Of a stretch of 64,000 nucleotides of DNA, positions 39,163-50,703 are shown one piece after another. Source of the stretch: Clostridiaceae bacterium DTU079 (GTDB lineage Bacteria; Bacillota; Clostridia; Acetivibrionales; Acetivibrionaceae); the NCBI GenBank assembly GCA_001512505.1, contig LFSC01000009.1, forward strand, positions 230,148 to 294,147, written 5' to 3'. The notes beneath the pieces were generated by a model. It searched no databases. It was not told where the DNA came from and was given only the letters and a program-made list of their open reading frames with translations. Both the position numbers and the translations under genes were made by a program. Numbering within the stretch: position 1 is the first letter of the stretch; each line of letters opens with the position of its first letter.

Positions 39163-40695
39163 TCATTTATTCTCATTATCCAAAAACTGGTCAGGATTGT
39201 AGGTATGTTCAATTTCCTTTTGCATTTCATCAAAATCCTCTAATAAAGTTATAAAATTGTTCACCACATCCGAATCAAACTGAGTCCCTGAATTAAGTGT
39301 GAGCTGTTTTTTCGCTTCCTCTATATTCAATTTGGATCTGTACTGACGGTCCGACGTCATGGCATCAAAGGCGTCTGCCACCGAAATAATTCTCGCCAAA
39401 AACGGTATTTCGTCTCCCTTCATTCCATAAGGGTATCCGCGCCCGTCTATCCTTTCGTGGTGACACCTAACCAAAGGAACAATATCTTTAAACATCGAAA
39501 CCGCCGAAAGTATATTTGCACCCTTTATCGGGTGTTTTTTTATCTCCGCATATTCCTCATCGTTGAGCTTGTCTGTCTTAAACAAAATATCGTCAGCTAT
39601 TCCGATCTTCCCTATATCATGGAATATACCCGCCGCCTTAAGCTTCTCCAGATCCTCCTCCTTAAGGTTAAAGCTCTTTCCCAACTTCACCGCATAATAT
39701 GCAACCCTGTCGGAATGTCCTCTGGTATATACATCCTTTGCATCAACCGCCAAACGTAAAACCTGTATAGCGTCCATATATCTCCTCTGGAGCTCGTTAT
39801 ATGTCCTGGCCAGCTCATCGTTTTTTATACTGACCAGGGAATGAAGATGTATATTGTTTATTGATGTTGCTACCTGGGTTGCAAATATTTTCAGAAGCTC
39901 AATCTCGTTAAAAGGATTTTTGAGTTCAAGATATACTATCCCCAGGGTTTTCATCGAATCATTTATTAGGGGGAGGATAATTCCATCATTGGTCCTGATA
40001 CATTCTTTGGAAGTTCTTGCCTGCCCCATACTTTCCATGAATGGCGGTTCGAGCATACTCATAAATTTTTCCAGACTAACATCATATGTTCCCATTCCCT
40101 TGAAAGCACTCTCATTATTGTTACTTTCAAGAGCAAAATTATCAATCATAATAAATCCGTTTGTGGATTTAGCAAAAAGCATTATTTCCTCAAGCACATT
40201 TTCAAGTATTTCGGGTATTGATCTCAGCTGATAGATTTTAGGCACTGAATCAAGTATTTTCGTCAAACCGTCCCTAAAAATCTTTATTGTTTTTTTCTGA
40301 GAAATTGTTTTTATTGCCGATTCAATAAGAAGAATAAGCTGATCAAAATTATCCGCTTTTTCGCAATATCCTTGTATATCAAGAGTTTTAATCGTTTCCA
40401 ATGGTGGAGCTAGGTCTTTGTATCCGGTAAGGAGCAAAATGTATATATCCCTGTTGAATTTTCTTATCTCCTTTACTACTTCATCACCCAGTAACGGCTC
40501 CATAAGATAATCCAGTATAAGTAAGTCAAAATTCTCTCTTCTGATTCTCTCAATTGCTTCGAGAGGATTGTCAACTCCCGTATACTGATATCCAAGACGT
40601 CTTATTATAACTTGTAAGGAATCCAGTATTCCCCGTTCATCATCTACAACTATTATTCTATGTTCCGAAGACTGCACTGTACTATTTTTCCTCAT
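39163..40695 (-). CDS. Response regulator with GAF-like and HD-GYP domains
   Basis: Receiver 'IIVVDDERGILDSLQ', 'AAGIFHDIGKIGI', 'HHERIDGRGYP'; start MRKNSTVQ after GGGGGGG. Confidence 0.94.
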   Translation of the reverse strand: MRKNSTVQSSEHRIIVVDDERGILDSLQVIIRRLGYQYTGVDNPLEAIERIRRENFDLLILDYLMEPLLGDEVVKEIRKFNRDIYILLLTGYKDLAPPLETIKTLDIQGYCEKADNFDQLILLIESAIKTISQKKTIKIFRDGLTKILDSVPKIYQLRSIPEILENVLEEIMLFAKSTNGFIMIDNFALESNNNESAFKGMGTYDVSLEKFMSMLEPPFMESMGQARTSKECIRTNDGIILPLINDSMKTLGIVYLELKNPFNEIELLKIFATQVATSINNIHLHSLVSIKNDELARTYNELQRRYMDAIQVLRLAVDAKDVYTRGHSDRVAYYAVKLGKSFNLKEEDLEKLKAAGIFHDIGKIGIADDILFKTDKLNDEEYAEIKKHPIKGANILSAVSMFKDIVPLVRCHHERIDGRGYPYGMKGDEIPFLARIISVADAFDAMTSDRQYRSKLNIEEAKKQLTLNSGTQFDSDVVNNFITLLEDFDEMQKEIEHTYNPDQFLDNENK

Positions 40696-40944
40696 GACAA
40701 ATCCCCCCCTTATAGCAGAAACCAAAGCTGCAACTCAAGTTAACCTTATATAATCCTAAAAGGCTCTGCATATAATGGTACAATTAGTAATCGACCGAAT
40801 AAAAGCTTTTAAATATTATATCGACTAAAATAGCAATAAAATAATACATAACAATAATTTCTTTTAAAGGAGATAAATTTTGAAATGTTAAACAGTCATT
40901 GAATGCTTTAGATTCCATTCTTCAAAATGAAGGGACAAATTCTT

Positions 40945-41319
40945 CTACACTGCTGTATTGACATACTTTTTAAGACTTTTTTCTACATCCTTTCGGCTAA
41001 AGGGCTTTGGAATATAATCAACGGCACCGTTTTTCATTGCCTGATGAATAACCCGCTCGGATGTAACTGCTGAAACCATTATAATTTTGCTGCCGGTACT
41101 AACTTTAAGAATTTTTTCTATGGCCTCAATGCCATCCATGCCAGGCATTGATACATCAAGAGTCACCACATGAGGCTGCATTTCCTTGGCTTTTTCCACA
41201 GCTTCATAACCGTTCTCGGCAAATTCCACATTGCTATAACCCAAAGAATTTAAAGTATTGCCCAAATATTTCCTCATAAAAAAAGCATCATCCACTACCA
41301 GAATCTTTGTCTTATCCAT
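40945..41319 (-). CDS. CheY-like single-domain response regulator
   Basis: 'MDKTKILVVDDAFFMRKYL', 'VVTLDVSMPGMDG', 'VDYIPKPF'; upstream part of the provided ORF is repeat-derived. Confidence 0.92.
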   Translation of the reverse strand: MDKTKILVVDDAFFMRKYLGNTLNSLGYSNVEFAENGYEAVEKAKEMQPHVVTLDVSMPGMDGIEAIEKILKVSTGSKIIMVSAVTSERVIHQAMKNGAVDYIPKPFSRKDVEKSLKKYVNTAV

Positions 41320-41448
41320 CCTGCCCATCACCTCTATTACTATAAAATTTATATCTACCATTATATAAGTCGGTAAAATACAAGACTTTTTAATACTTTT
41401 TATTACTTTAATAATAAACATGCCTATTTCACTGCATGAAATTTCGCT

Positions 41449-41506
41449 AAAAAGCTCCGGGGCGTCAAGCTCCTTGCTTTCAGCTATTTCACATTGTGAA
41501 ATTTTA
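41449..41506 (-). repeat. Multi-hairpin intergenic repeat, family 1, copy E (diverged)
   Basis: Minus strand AAATTTCACaatGTGAAATagctgaaagcaaggagcttgacgccccggagcttttt. Confidence 0.65.
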
Positions 41507-41688
41507 TCAATGAAAAGTATTACCATAAACAACAGAATAAATACCACCGGTATACCAACTAAAGATTAAAATAAACTATGAAATGTCAAAACATAATATT
41601 TTTTTGATTTTTAATAAAACAACATTTGAGTGCGGGAAATAAAATCCCGCCAAAACTCATATGTTAACAATGTACTGTAAGAATTAAA

Positions 41689-43188
41689 TTAAATTCCTAA
41701 AAGTTTTTCAACCTGTTGCTTCATATCACTGCTGCTGCAAACAATTTTATGTTTCACAGTCCGTTTATCCAAATCTTTTAAACCCTCAGGTATCGTAAGG
41801 CTGCACTCCTTTGATAAAATATCCAGAAGCTCGAATTCATTTCTGTCTTTCAAAGCATCTTCTCCTAAAATCGCCTTTACAACACTGGCATTAAACTTAA
41901 ACGGGCTGGCTGTTGATGCTATTACTGTTTTGGTCATGTCACCCGTAGATATCACATACTTGTCATAAACATCAACTCCGACAGCCGTATGTGTATCAAT
42001 TACGTATTTGTATTCCTTGTATATCGCTTCAATGGTTTTTAATGTCTCAACCTCGGTTGAGAAATCTGACCAGAAAATATTCGATATCTTCTTATGAATA
42101 TCGGGATCAACAGTATATCTTCCATCATTCTTCAACTGGTTCATCCATTTGACAATATATGTGGAATCATGGTCGGTTAACTCAAACAAAAGTCTTTCAA
42201 GATTGCTCGAGATCAATATATCCATCGATGGAGAAATGGTCCTTTTGAACTCTCTGTTTCTGTCGTAAACTCCTGTATTGATAAAATCGGTAAGAACATT
42301 ATTGTCGTTCGAGGCACAAATAAGCCTATTGACAGGAAGTCCCATCTCCATAGCATAGAAAGCAGCGAGTATATTTCCGAAGTTTCCTGTCGGTACTACA
42401 ATATTAATCTTATCACCTGCTTGAATCTCGCCGTTATTTATCATGTCCGCATATGCGGAAAAATAATACACTATTTGAGGAACCAGACGTCCCCAGTTAA
42501 TGGAATTGGCTGAGGAGAACCTGAAACGGTTTGCCTCCATTTTGATTTTCAGTGCATCATCCGTAAAAATCGCCTTAACTCCGTTCTGAGCATCATCGAA
42601 ATTTCCTTCAACACCTATGGAATAAACATTTTTTCCTTCCTGGGTAACCATCTGCATTTTTTGCACCAGGCTGACACCGTTTTCAGGGAAAAATACAATT
42701 ATTCTTGTACCGTCAACATCCTTAAAGCCTTCTAAAGCGGCCTTTCCTGTATCTCCTGAGGTGGCAACCAGAATTACAATTTCGCTGGACTCTCCGGTCT
42801 TTCTGACAGCCTTCACAAGAAAGTGCGGTAAAATCTGAAGAGCCATGTCCTTAAAAGCACAGGTTGGACCGTGCCACAGCTCAAGGATATTAACATTTTC
42901 ATTCAGTCTGTACAATGGAGCTATGCCCGGATGTCCGAATTTTTCCTCAGTATAAGCTGAATATACACAGTCTTTTATCTCTTCATCAGAATAATCTGTA
43001 AGATATGGCTTAAGTATGTGTACTGCCCTTTCCCGGTAGTTCATTCCGGCAAAAGACTTTATTTCGTCCATGGAAAACTTCACCTTTTTTTCAGGAACAA
43101 AAAGGCCTCCATCCGGTGCTATACCTTGTTTTATTGCCTCAGCAGATAAAACCGACTTTAATCCGCCTCGTGTACTCTCATAGTGCAT
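41689..43188 (-). CDS. thrC: Threonine synthase
   Basis: 'MHYESTRGGLKSVLSAEAIKQGIAPDGGLFVPE', 'ATSGDTGKAALEGF', 'PTGNFGNILAAFYA'; SD AGGAGG. Confidence 0.95.
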   Translation of the reverse strand: MHYESTRGGLKSVLSAEAIKQGIAPDGGLFVPEKKVKFSMDEIKSFAGMNYRERAVHILKPYLTDYSDEEIKDCVYSAYTEEKFGHPGIAPLYRLNENVNILELWHGPTCAFKDMALQILPHFLVKAVRKTGESSEIVILVATSGDTGKAALEGFKDVDGTRIIVFFPENGVSLVQKMQMVTQEGKNVYSIGVEGNFDDAQNGVKAIFTDDALKIKMEANRFRFSSANSINWGRLVPQIVYYFSAYADMINNGEIQAGDKINIVVPTGNFGNILAAFYAMEMGLPVNRLICASNDNNVLTDFINTGVYDRNREFKRTISPSMDILISSNLERLLFELTDHDSTYIVKWMNQLKNDGRYTVDPDIHKKISNIFWSDFSTEVETLKTIEAIYKEYKYVIDTHTAVGVDVYDKYVISTGDMTKTVIASTASPFKFNASVVKAILGEDALKDRNEFELLDILSKECSLTIPEGLKDLDKRTVKHKIVCSSSDMKQQVEKLLGI

Positions 43189-43322
43189 TTTGCTTCCTCC
43201 TATATACAAATCAAAAAACGATTTATTCAAATTAATTGGCTTTGATATTCTACTTCTATTAATAATATAATATATTTTAAAAAAAATAAAGAATATTTTC
43301 TGTAATTCTTTATGCGCGATCA

Positions 43323-44459
43323 TCAACACAGACCCAGCAACCGTCTTAAAATGTAAATAAAACCATATCTTTTTATTATACTGATAGGGATTCTTCTCCT
43401 GAAAGCATGATTAAAAGCTTTATACCCGGATTGTATCAGAAATTCTTTTTCTTTTTCATCCAAATTGAAATCCAGGAAAGAAATATTACCCGTATCGATA
43501 TTTATAATATTGCAGTTCTTGTAATCCTTTACATCCGGTATGCCGTAATCATGTACAACGGATATAATCTTTTTTAATATGCTCAGAGGATCGAAAATGC
43601 TGAATTTGGCTTTTCCTTTCAGCATACAGCCAATCAACGGAACAGATTCGGAAGGCTCTATCAGCCAAAGGGGAAAGTTATCCAGTATTCCTCCGTCCAC
43701 GAGATAATGTTTTTTTGATGACTTTCCATACTTCTTGTTTATTTCGACGGGCTTAAAAGCAAAAGGCACACTGGTACTCATTCTTATCGCCTTCGCCACT
43801 TCGAGACGGTCAGGATCAATACCGTAAAAAGAAATGTCATCAGGAAGAACTACAACTTTGCCTCGGTTTGCATCTACAGCAGTCATTCTAACCTTGTAAC
43901 CCTTAGGATTGGATTTATCGGTATTCTTTGTCCGAATATCCGAAAAGGTTTTAATACCCTTTTTCAGCAGTATTTTATACATCCATTCCTCAATAAAATC
44001 TCCGTCAAAAAGACATTTTTCTTTGCTATAAGCAATTATATTTTTTAGAATATCTCCTCGAGGTCCTGAAAATTCAAAAGGTTCAATTATCTCGGAAAAA
44101 AGCCCTTCTCTTGCAGGTATTTGTAGAAAATCCTCAATACTATTGTCGTTGATATATCTACCCTTTTCGAAATACTCAATAAATCTTTGTACTACCGGCA
44201 TTTCCCGGGAAATATCCCTTATATTTATTTTGTCGAAATCCGTCTCATAAAGAATGCGTTTTAGCTCTTGAGCTTTGTAACCTGCACCGATTACAGCTCC
44301 TACCAGGGCTCCTGCAGAAACGCCTCCAATACTCTCAAATCTAAATCCTTTCGCCTCGGCAGCTTCATACATACCTATATAAGCGATGCCTTTTATTCCG
44401 CCTCCGCCCAATACAAGATTTGCCCTTTTTCGGTTTCTTTCCATCTGGTAATGCCTCAC
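43323..44459 (-). CDS. Patatin-like phospholipase family protein
   Basis: 'LVLGGGGIKGIAYIG', 'GGVSAGALVGA' (GXSXG), 'LVDGGILDNFP'. Confidence 0.92.
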   Translation of the reverse strand: MRHYQMERNRKRANLVLGGGGIKGIAYIGMYEAAEAKGFRFESIGGVSAGALVGAVIGAGYKAQELKRILYETDFDKINIRDISREMPVVQRFIEYFEKGRYINDNSIEDFLQIPAREGLFSEIIEPFEFSGPRGDILKNIIAYSKEKCLFDGDFIEEWMYKILLKKGIKTFSDIRTKNTDKSNPKGYKVRMTAVDANRGKVVVLPDDISFYGIDPDRLEVAKAIRMSTSVPFAFKPVEINKKYGKSSKKHYLVDGGILDNFPLWLIEPSESVPLIGCMLKGKAKFSIFDPLSILKKIISVVHDYGIPDVKDYKNCNIINIDTGNISFLDFNLDEKEKEFLIQSGYKAFNHAFRRRIPISIIKRYGFIYILRRLLGLC

Positions 44460-44606
44460 ATAAGAAAATCACTATGTTATATATATTAACAGAATTATAT
44501 AAATAGTATTTCTAAATCATTATTTCCAAATAGGCAAATTGAATTAAGGTGATAAAAATATTCCGCATTTTTCTTTACCTTTATAATGTGCAGCTTTAAT
44601 AATAAT

Positions 44607-45746
44607 CTACTGGTTGTTTTGAATCTGGTTGATTCGGTTTTGTGAATATTGGGCAAAGGAAGTTGACGGATATTTTTCAATAAGCTCCTGAAATACTTTT
44701 ATGGCCATAGTGTTATTATTCAGCTCTTGATAACATATTCCGCAATGATAAAGGTTACTGGCCGAATTCTTCCAATCGTCACTATAAGCCTTTGCTTTGA
44801 GAAATCTATCCAGCGCCCCTTGATAGTCTTTTTTATTGAACAGATCTCTTCCCGCATTATATTCATTTTGGGCAGCTTTGGGCATAATATCCTTAACAAG
44901 CTTGTCAAATCTATCTTTTTCAATTCCTTCAAAATTTTTGTTTTTCAACAGCATAATTTCATCAGCAGCTTCAGTAATTTTATTTTCAGAAGCAAGCTTT
45001 TCAATATTTAATATCTTCGAAACGCCCAAATAATAATCAAGCTGTTTGTTAACTTCTTCGAACTGAACATTCAGCCCGTTATACTTTTCATTCAATTCAT
45101 TGTATTTTTTCTCATATTCGTTTATCTTGGCAGTAGCAGCTTCCTTTTCTGCCGTCAGCTGATTTATTATGTCAGCATTATCCTCTCTTGAGTAATACTT
45201 AAAGCTTATTGCAAAAACCACCAATGATCCGAGAATAAAACCTATTAAAGTACCTGCCGCTATTTTTTTACTATAATCTTTCTTTCTCGGTACCTTATTT
45301 AACGAAAGAGGGGATTTTTCCTCTGCTTTTTCCGACTTTCCACGGCCTTTTACATCTTTTGTCTTTTCCTTTTTTTCTTTTCCCTGTTTATTAATCTGAG
45401 CCTCATAGCTTGAATCGATTTTCTTCAAATAGTTTAGAGCAATTATGCTGTTTTTTTCAGCTTCTATAACCTTTTTAAAAACCTGAGCGGCATTATCGTA
45501 GTCTTTAGTATAAATATAGAAAACACCCAATAAATTATAGGCTTCGTAAAAATCGGGATTTAAAGAAATCGCTTTTCTCAACTCAATTATTGCAATATCC
45601 TCACTACCGAAGCGAAACTTTTCCAGAGCCTTATTGTATAACATGATTGAGTTTTTAATATTATCAGGCATATCCGGATTGCTTTCGGATAATTTATTAA
45701 GGTCAATCGGCGGATAATTTTGAAGTTCCTTCTTAAAATCAATCAT
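44607..45746 (-). CDS. TPR-repeat protein with central TM helix and coiled coil
   Basis: N-terminal TPRs, TM 'IAAGTLIGFILGSLVVFAISF', C-terminal 'YHCGICYQELNNNTMAIKVFQELIEKYPST'. Confidence 0.85.
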   Translation of the reverse strand: MIDFKKELQNYPPIDLNKLSESNPDMPDNIKNSIMLYNKALEKFRFGSEDIAIIELRKAISLNPDFYEAYNLLGVFYIYTKDYDNAAQVFKKVIEAEKNSIIALNYLKKIDSSYEAQINKQGKEKKEKTKDVKGRGKSEKAEEKSPLSLNKVPRKKDYSKKIAAGTLIGFILGSLVVFAISFKYYSREDNADIINQLTAEKEAATAKINEYEKKYNELNEKYNGLNVQFEEVNKQLDYYLGVSKILNIEKLASENKITEAADEIMLLKNKNFEGIEKDRFDKLVKDIMPKAAQNEYNAGRDLFNKKDYQGALDRFLKAKAYSDDWKNSASNLYHCGICYQELNNNTMAIKVFQELIEKYPSTSFAQYSQNRINQIQNNQ

Positions 45747-45917
45747 CTAATCGCCCCCTCTCGAATTCTTGCCAGTTATAGTATTCATATAATGAAAATA
45801 CCGCATACTTCTCAAAATTCATAAAATTATGACAAACTCTCGGAATTTCATTTTTGTGTAGGTATTCAATGATCAAACAACTATTTTCGTAACAGCAACC
45901 GTAGCAACGAACATTTT

Positions 45918-47198
45918 TTAGGATAATGAAAACATGCTTCTTACTTCACCAATATAATATAACGAACCGAAGGCACAAATCAATCCATCTTCCGGAGTTA
46001 ACTCTAAACTTTTTTTAACCGCCCCTTCGATTGTATCACTTGTAACTATGTTATTACAATAACGTTTGATAATCTCTGACAGTTCTTTTGCAGGCAAAGC
46101 CCTTTTGTTTTGCGGAGTAACCGTTATTATATATTTTGCATAAGGCACTACTTCCTCAATTATCGACAAATATTCCTTGTCTTTTAATATTCCCATAATA
46201 AATACTATTTTATTCTGTGGAAAATATTCCTTCAGGAAGCCTGTTAAGGCCCGAGCCCCTTCCAGATTATGAGCTCCGTCAATAATAAAAACCGGTTTTC
46301 TACACAATACCTCAAGTCTTCCCGGCCATTTGGCTTTGAGCAATCCTTTTCTTATTGAATCCTCAGTGATATTATATCCTTTTTCCCTAAGAACAGATAC
46401 CGCTTCTATAGCAGTTACCGCATTTTTTATCTGATGCTTTCCCAAAAGGCTTATTCTAAGGGATTTCATCTCCTTATAATTAAATTCCTGACCGTCAATG
46501 GAAAATCCCAATATTTTAGCCACATCAAAGGAAATTTTATTAAGTTTGGCTTTTTTCTCTTTACAAACCTCTTCGAAAACCCTTTCTGCTTCATCTGCCT
46601 GGGGATATAACACCACATTAGTGCCATCCTTTATTATTCCCGCTTTCTCGAAAGCAATTTTAGAAAGAGTATCCCCCAGTATATCCATATGGTCATAGCT
46701 TATGGTTGTTATTACCGAAACCAAAGGATCATCTATGACATTGGTGGAATCAAACCTGCCTCCAAGCCCTACCTCGAGAACAACAATATCACAGTCCTGT
46801 TCGAAAAAGTATTGAAAAGCAATTGCCGTTACTATCTCGAACTCTGTCGGATGGTTAAAACCCTTTGAGACCATAATCTCCACCTTTTCCCTGACAAATG
46901 AAGCTATCCTGGCCAGATCCTCTTTTGAAATCTCATCGTTATTAATCCGGATTCTTTCTGTAAACCTTTGAATAAAAGGTGAAGTATATATACCGACTCT
47001 ATAACCCGATTCAACAAGTATACTTCCGATAAAAGCGACGGTCGAACCTTTTCCGTTTGTTCCTGCTACATGGACATACCTGAGATTCTTATGGGGATTA
47101 CCCATCAAATCCAAAAGGGTTTTTACGTTTTCAAGACCCAGTTTTACTCCGAACTTTGATGTACCGTGTATATATTCAATTGCCTGATCGTAGTTCAT
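45918..47198 (-). CDS. folC: Folylpolyglutamate synthase/dihydrofolate synthase
   Basis: 'HVAGTNGKGSTVAFIGSIL', 'VIVLEVGLGGRFDSTNVID'. Confidence 0.95.
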   Translation of the reverse strand: MNYDQAIEYIHGTSKFGVKLGLENVKTLLDLMGNPHKNLRYVHVAGTNGKGSTVAFIGSILVESGYRVGIYTSPFIQRFTERIRINNDEISKEDLARIASFVREKVEIMVSKGFNHPTEFEIVTAIAFQYFFEQDCDIVVLEVGLGGRFDSTNVIDDPLVSVITTISYDHMDILGDTLSKIAFEKAGIIKDGTNVVLYPQADEAERVFEEVCKEKKAKLNKISFDVAKILGFSIDGQEFNYKEMKSLRISLLGKHQIKNAVTAIEAVSVLREKGYNITEDSIRKGLLKAKWPGRLEVLCRKPVFIIDGAHNLEGARALTGFLKEYFPQNKIVFIMGILKDKEYLSIIEEVVPYAKYIITVTPQNKRALPAKELSEIIKRYCNNIVTSDTIEGAVKKSLELTPEDGLICAFGSLYYIGEVRSMFSLS

Positions 47199-47223
47199 AC
47201 AGACTGCCTCCTCAAAATTGGAA

Positions 47224-47250
47224 AAAGGGGTTTTAAAAAACCCCCCAACA
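47224..47250 (-). terminator. Terminator downstream of secA
   Basis: Minus strand GGGGGGTTTTTTAAAACCCCTTTTTCC. Confidence 0.65.
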
Positions 47251-47276
47251 ACAATTCAATATCCGTCTATAAATTA

Positions 47277-50012
47277 TTATTCATCTATTCCGCAGCATTT
47301 TTTATACTTCTTTCCGCTTCCACAGGGGCATAGATCATTCCGTCCCACCTTCTGTTTTTTAACAACCGGTTTCTTGACATCGTCTCCCCCATGGGATGCT
47401 GTCACAGGTTCCGCCACTTTTTCACGCTGCGGCATACGGTTACGGTCAATATGAGTATTTAAAAGTATCCTTACTACGTCCGCCTGGATGTTCCGATTCA
47501 TTTCTTCAAACATCTCATAGCTTTCAAATTTGTATTCAATAACAGGATCCTTTTGTCCAAAAGCCCTGAGCCTTATACCATGCTGCAATTGATCCATATC
47601 ATCGATATGATCCATCCACTTTTGGTCAACAATTCTTAAAAGCACCACTCTTTCGAGCTCTCTCATAAGCTCTGGACCAAATTCCTGTTCTTTTTCCTCA
47701 TATCTTTTCATCATATTCTCAAGGATTGCTTCTTTTAACGACTCTTTCGTTAATCTTTCCATTTCATCCCTAGAGAAATTAAGGAATCCTTCGGTTACAT
47801 AAGACTTTTCAGCATAGGATCTCATGCCTTCCCAATCCCAATCATCAGCAAATCTGCTTTCGCTGCAGTATAAATTAACAATACCTTCAGCAATTCCTTC
47901 AATCATTTTAACAATGCTTTCTCTGATGTTTTCACCGTTTAAAACCTTTCTTCTCTGGCTATAAATTACTTCCCTCTGCTTATTCATAACATCATCATAT
48001 TCGAGAACGTTTTTCCTTATAGCAAAGTTCTTGCCTTCAACCCTCTTTTGTGCGGTTTCGATGGCATTGGTCAGCATTCTCTGTTCAATAGGTTCATCTT
48101 CCTCCAAACCCAACGCATTTACCATGCCCATCAGCCTGTCGGATCCAAAAAGCCTCATAAGATCATCCTCAAGGGATATATAGAATCTGGACTCTCCCGG
48201 GTCCCCCTGTCGGCCCGCACGGCCTCTCAACTGGTTGTCAATACGTCTGGATTCGTGTCTTTCTGTACCTATAATAAACAGTCCTCCGGCTTCAACAACC
48301 TTCTCTCTTTCGGCGTTTGTAATTTTCTTAAAGTCTTCATAAAGTTCCCGGAACACTTTTCTTGCATTTAATATCTCTGCATCGTTGGTATCGTTAAAGC
48401 TTGTAGCTTGACTAATGAGTTCTTCGCTAAAGCCCTTCTTTCTCATTTCCTGCTTTGCCATAAACTCGGCATTACCGCCTAAAACAATGTCAGTTCCTCT
48501 ACCGGCCATGTTGGTTGCAATAGTAACCGCTCCGAATTTTCCTGCCTGGGCAACAATCTCCGCCTCTTTTTCGTGGTATTTCGCATTGAGCACCTGGTGA
48601 GGAATTCCCCGTTTTTTGAGTATTGAGCTTAAAAGCTCGGACTTTTCAATGGATATGGTACCGATAAGAACCGGCTGTCCTTTTTCGTGACACTCAACAA
48701 CCTGTTTTACCACGGCACTAAACTTTCCTCTCTCGGTTTTATATACACTATCGTTATGGTCTTTTCTTATTACCGGCATATTGGTCGGAATTACAACAAC
48801 ATCCAGCTTATAGATACTGCGAAATTCCTGTTCTTCCGTCTGTGCCGTACCGGTCATACCGGAAAGCTTATTATACATTCTAAAGTAATTTTGGAATGTA
48901 ATAGTCGCAAGGGTCTTGCTCTCCCTTTCAACTTTTACTCCTTCCTTTGCTTCTATCGCCTGATGCAATCCGTTACTGTATCTTCTACCGTACATAAGAC
49001 GTCCGGTAAACTCGTCAACTATGATAATTTCACCGTCTTTTATCACATAGTCCTTATCTTTTTTCATAATTCCATGAGCCCTTAAAGCCTGGTTAATATG
49101 ATGCGAAAGAGTTAAATTTTCCGGATCGGAAAGGTTTTCAACCCCAAAATATTCCTCCGCCTTTTTTACACCTTCCGCAGTCAAAGTTGCCGTATTGGCC
49201 TTCTCATCCACAATATAATCGGCTTCAACATCGTCGTTATATTCCTTGTCATCGGTTTCCGTAAACACTTTTACTTTAAGTCTTCTAACAAAAGCATCAA
49301 CCCTTGTGTAAAGGTCGGTGGATTTTTCTCCTACTCCCGATATAATAAGAGGTGTTCTGGCTTCATCCACAAGAATACTGTCCACCTCATCCACAATGGC
49401 AAAGTTTAGATCTCTCTGAACCATATCCTCTTTGTAAATAACCATATTGTCCCTTAGATAATCAAATCCAAACTCGTTATTGGTTCCATAGGTTATGTCA
49501 CAATTATAGGCATGCTTTCTCTCACTGTTGTTAAGACCATGCACAATAAGTCCGACACTTAGCCCCAAAAAATTATAAACCTTTCCCATCCACTCACTGT
49601 CACGTTTTGCAAGGTAATCATTTACGGTAACAACATGTACACCTTTTCCCTCAAGGGCATTCAAATATACAGGAAGTGTTGCAACCAAAGTTTTTCCCTC
49701 ACCGGTCTTCATTTCAGCTATTCTACCCTGGTGAAGCACAACGCCTCCTATGAGCTGTACCCTGAAGTGTCTCATACCGAGAACCCTTTTTGAAGCTTCC
49801 CTTACCACCGCAAAAGCTTCAGGCAAAATGTCATCTAAAGTCTCACCCTCCGAAAGCCTCTTTTTAAACTCAGGGGTCTTAGCCCTCAGCTGATCATCGC
49901 TCAATGCCTGCATTTCCGGTTCTAAAGCTTCAATTTTATCAACAATTGGCATAATTCGCTTAACTTCTCTATCACTATAACTTCCGATTATTTTTTCCAA
50001 TAGTTTTTTCAT
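47277..50012 (-). CDS. secA: Preprotein translocase subunit SecA
   Basis: '[20 protein letters not shown]', C-terminal zinc motif '[19 protein letters not shown]'. Confidence 0.97.
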   Translation of the reverse strand: MKKLLEKIIGSYSDREVKRIMPIVDKIEALEPEMQALSDDQLRAKTPEFKKRLSEGETLDDILPEAFAVVREASKRVLGMRHFRVQLIGGVVLHQGRIAEMKTGEGKTLVATLPVYLNALEGKGVHVVTVNDYLAKRDSEWMGKVYNFLGLSVGLIVHGLNNSERKHAYNCDITYGTNNEFGFDYLRDNMVIYKEDMVQRDLNFAIVDEVDSILVDEARTPLIISGVGEKSTDLYTRVDAFVRRLKVKVFTETDDKEYNDDVEADYIVDEKANTATLTAEGVKKAEEYFGVENLSDPENLTLSHHINQALRAHGIMKKDKDYVIKDGEIIIVDEFTGRLMYGRRYSNGLHQAIEAKEGVKVERESKTLATITFQNYFRMYNKLSGMTGTAQTEEQEFRSIYKLDVVVIPTNMPVIRKDHNDSVYKTERGKFSAVVKQVVECHEKGQPVLIGTISIEKSELLSSILKKRGIPHQVLNAKYHEKEAEIVAQAGKFGAVTIATNMAGRGTDIVLGGNAEFMAKQEMRKKGFSEELISQATSFNDTNDAEILNARKVFRELYEDFKKITNAEREKVVEAGGLFIIGTERHESRRIDNQLRGRAGRQGDPGESRFYISLEDDLMRLFGSDRLMGMVNALGLEEDEPIEQRMLTNAIETAQKRVEGKNFAIRKNVLEYDDVMNKQREVIYSQRRKVLNGENIRESIVKMIEGIAEGIVNLYCSESRFADDWDWEGMRSYAEKSYVTEGFLNFSRDEMERLTKESLKEAILENMMKRYEEKEQEFGPELMRELERVVLLRIVDQKWMDHIDDMDQLQHGIRLRAFGQKDPVIEYKFESYEMFEEMNRNIQADVVRILLNTHIDRNRMPQREKVAEPVTASHGGDDVKKPVVKKQKVGRNDLCPCGSGKKYKKCCGIDE

Positions 50013-50036
50013 ACAAAAACCTCCAAATATAATATT

Positions 50037-50624
50037 TTAATCATGTCCAACATTCGATATTTTCATCGAAGAAATACAAAGCTCAAATACGAATATAAAA
50101 AGTCCCAATGCGACAATTATATCACCAATGCTTAGAACTCCGATACCCCATCCCAATATCCCGGGTAAGTATATAATATCGGCCAAAAATCCCAACCGGG
50201 TAGTGTCGCTTAATACTATATGCTTATTGTCCGCTCCCGATAAAACCATATCGGTTGCCACCTGAATGCCTGCTTTTTGCATAGCCTCGAGACTTACCGG
50301 CATTCTTCCGCCGTTTATAATCATAACCAACGCATTTAATGATGCGCCAATTCCAATAAACCAAAGTCCGATATATTTTTTATTGAACCAAAAGCATAAA
50401 AACAGTAACGCAAATACCACCACTTGAATCAATAAGCTGAATTTCACCGCAAAGTCAAAACCCTTAACACCCATCAATCTTGTTACGGTCTGAAGGGCAA
50501 AGGCTACAACTATCAACCAGGTCTTTTGAAGTTTTACATTAAATAAATCAAAGGACCTTTTTTTTATCTTTCCATATATCACTGCCAGTACGAAAGCTAA
50601 AATTACAACAACAAAATAAAGCAA
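50037..50624 (-). CDS. Membrane protein, DUF5317-like
   Basis: ~5 TM helices, 'INGGRMPVSLEAM' and 'LSDTTRLGFLADIIYLP'. Confidence 0.75.
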   Translation of the reverse strand: MLYFVVVILAFVLAVIYGKIKKRSFDLFNVKLQKTWLIVVAFALQTVTRLMGVKGFDFAVKFSLLIQVVVFALLFLCFWFNKKYIGLWFIGIGASLNALVMIINGGRMPVSLEAMQKAGIQVATDMVLSGADNKHIVLSDTTRLGFLADIIYLPGILGWGIGVLSIGDIIVALGLFIFVFELCISSMKISNVGHD

Positions 50625-50703
50625 GTTATCACCTTACCTTCGTGAGCATCGCTTTACGATGATATCCTTTTACTTATTGTTCCAAGAATTTTAAATAAAT
50701 CCC

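Noticed and set aside
47277-50012. Plus-strand ORFs within secA (e.g. 48687..49085)
   Set aside because: Antisense to secA, no SD or motif.
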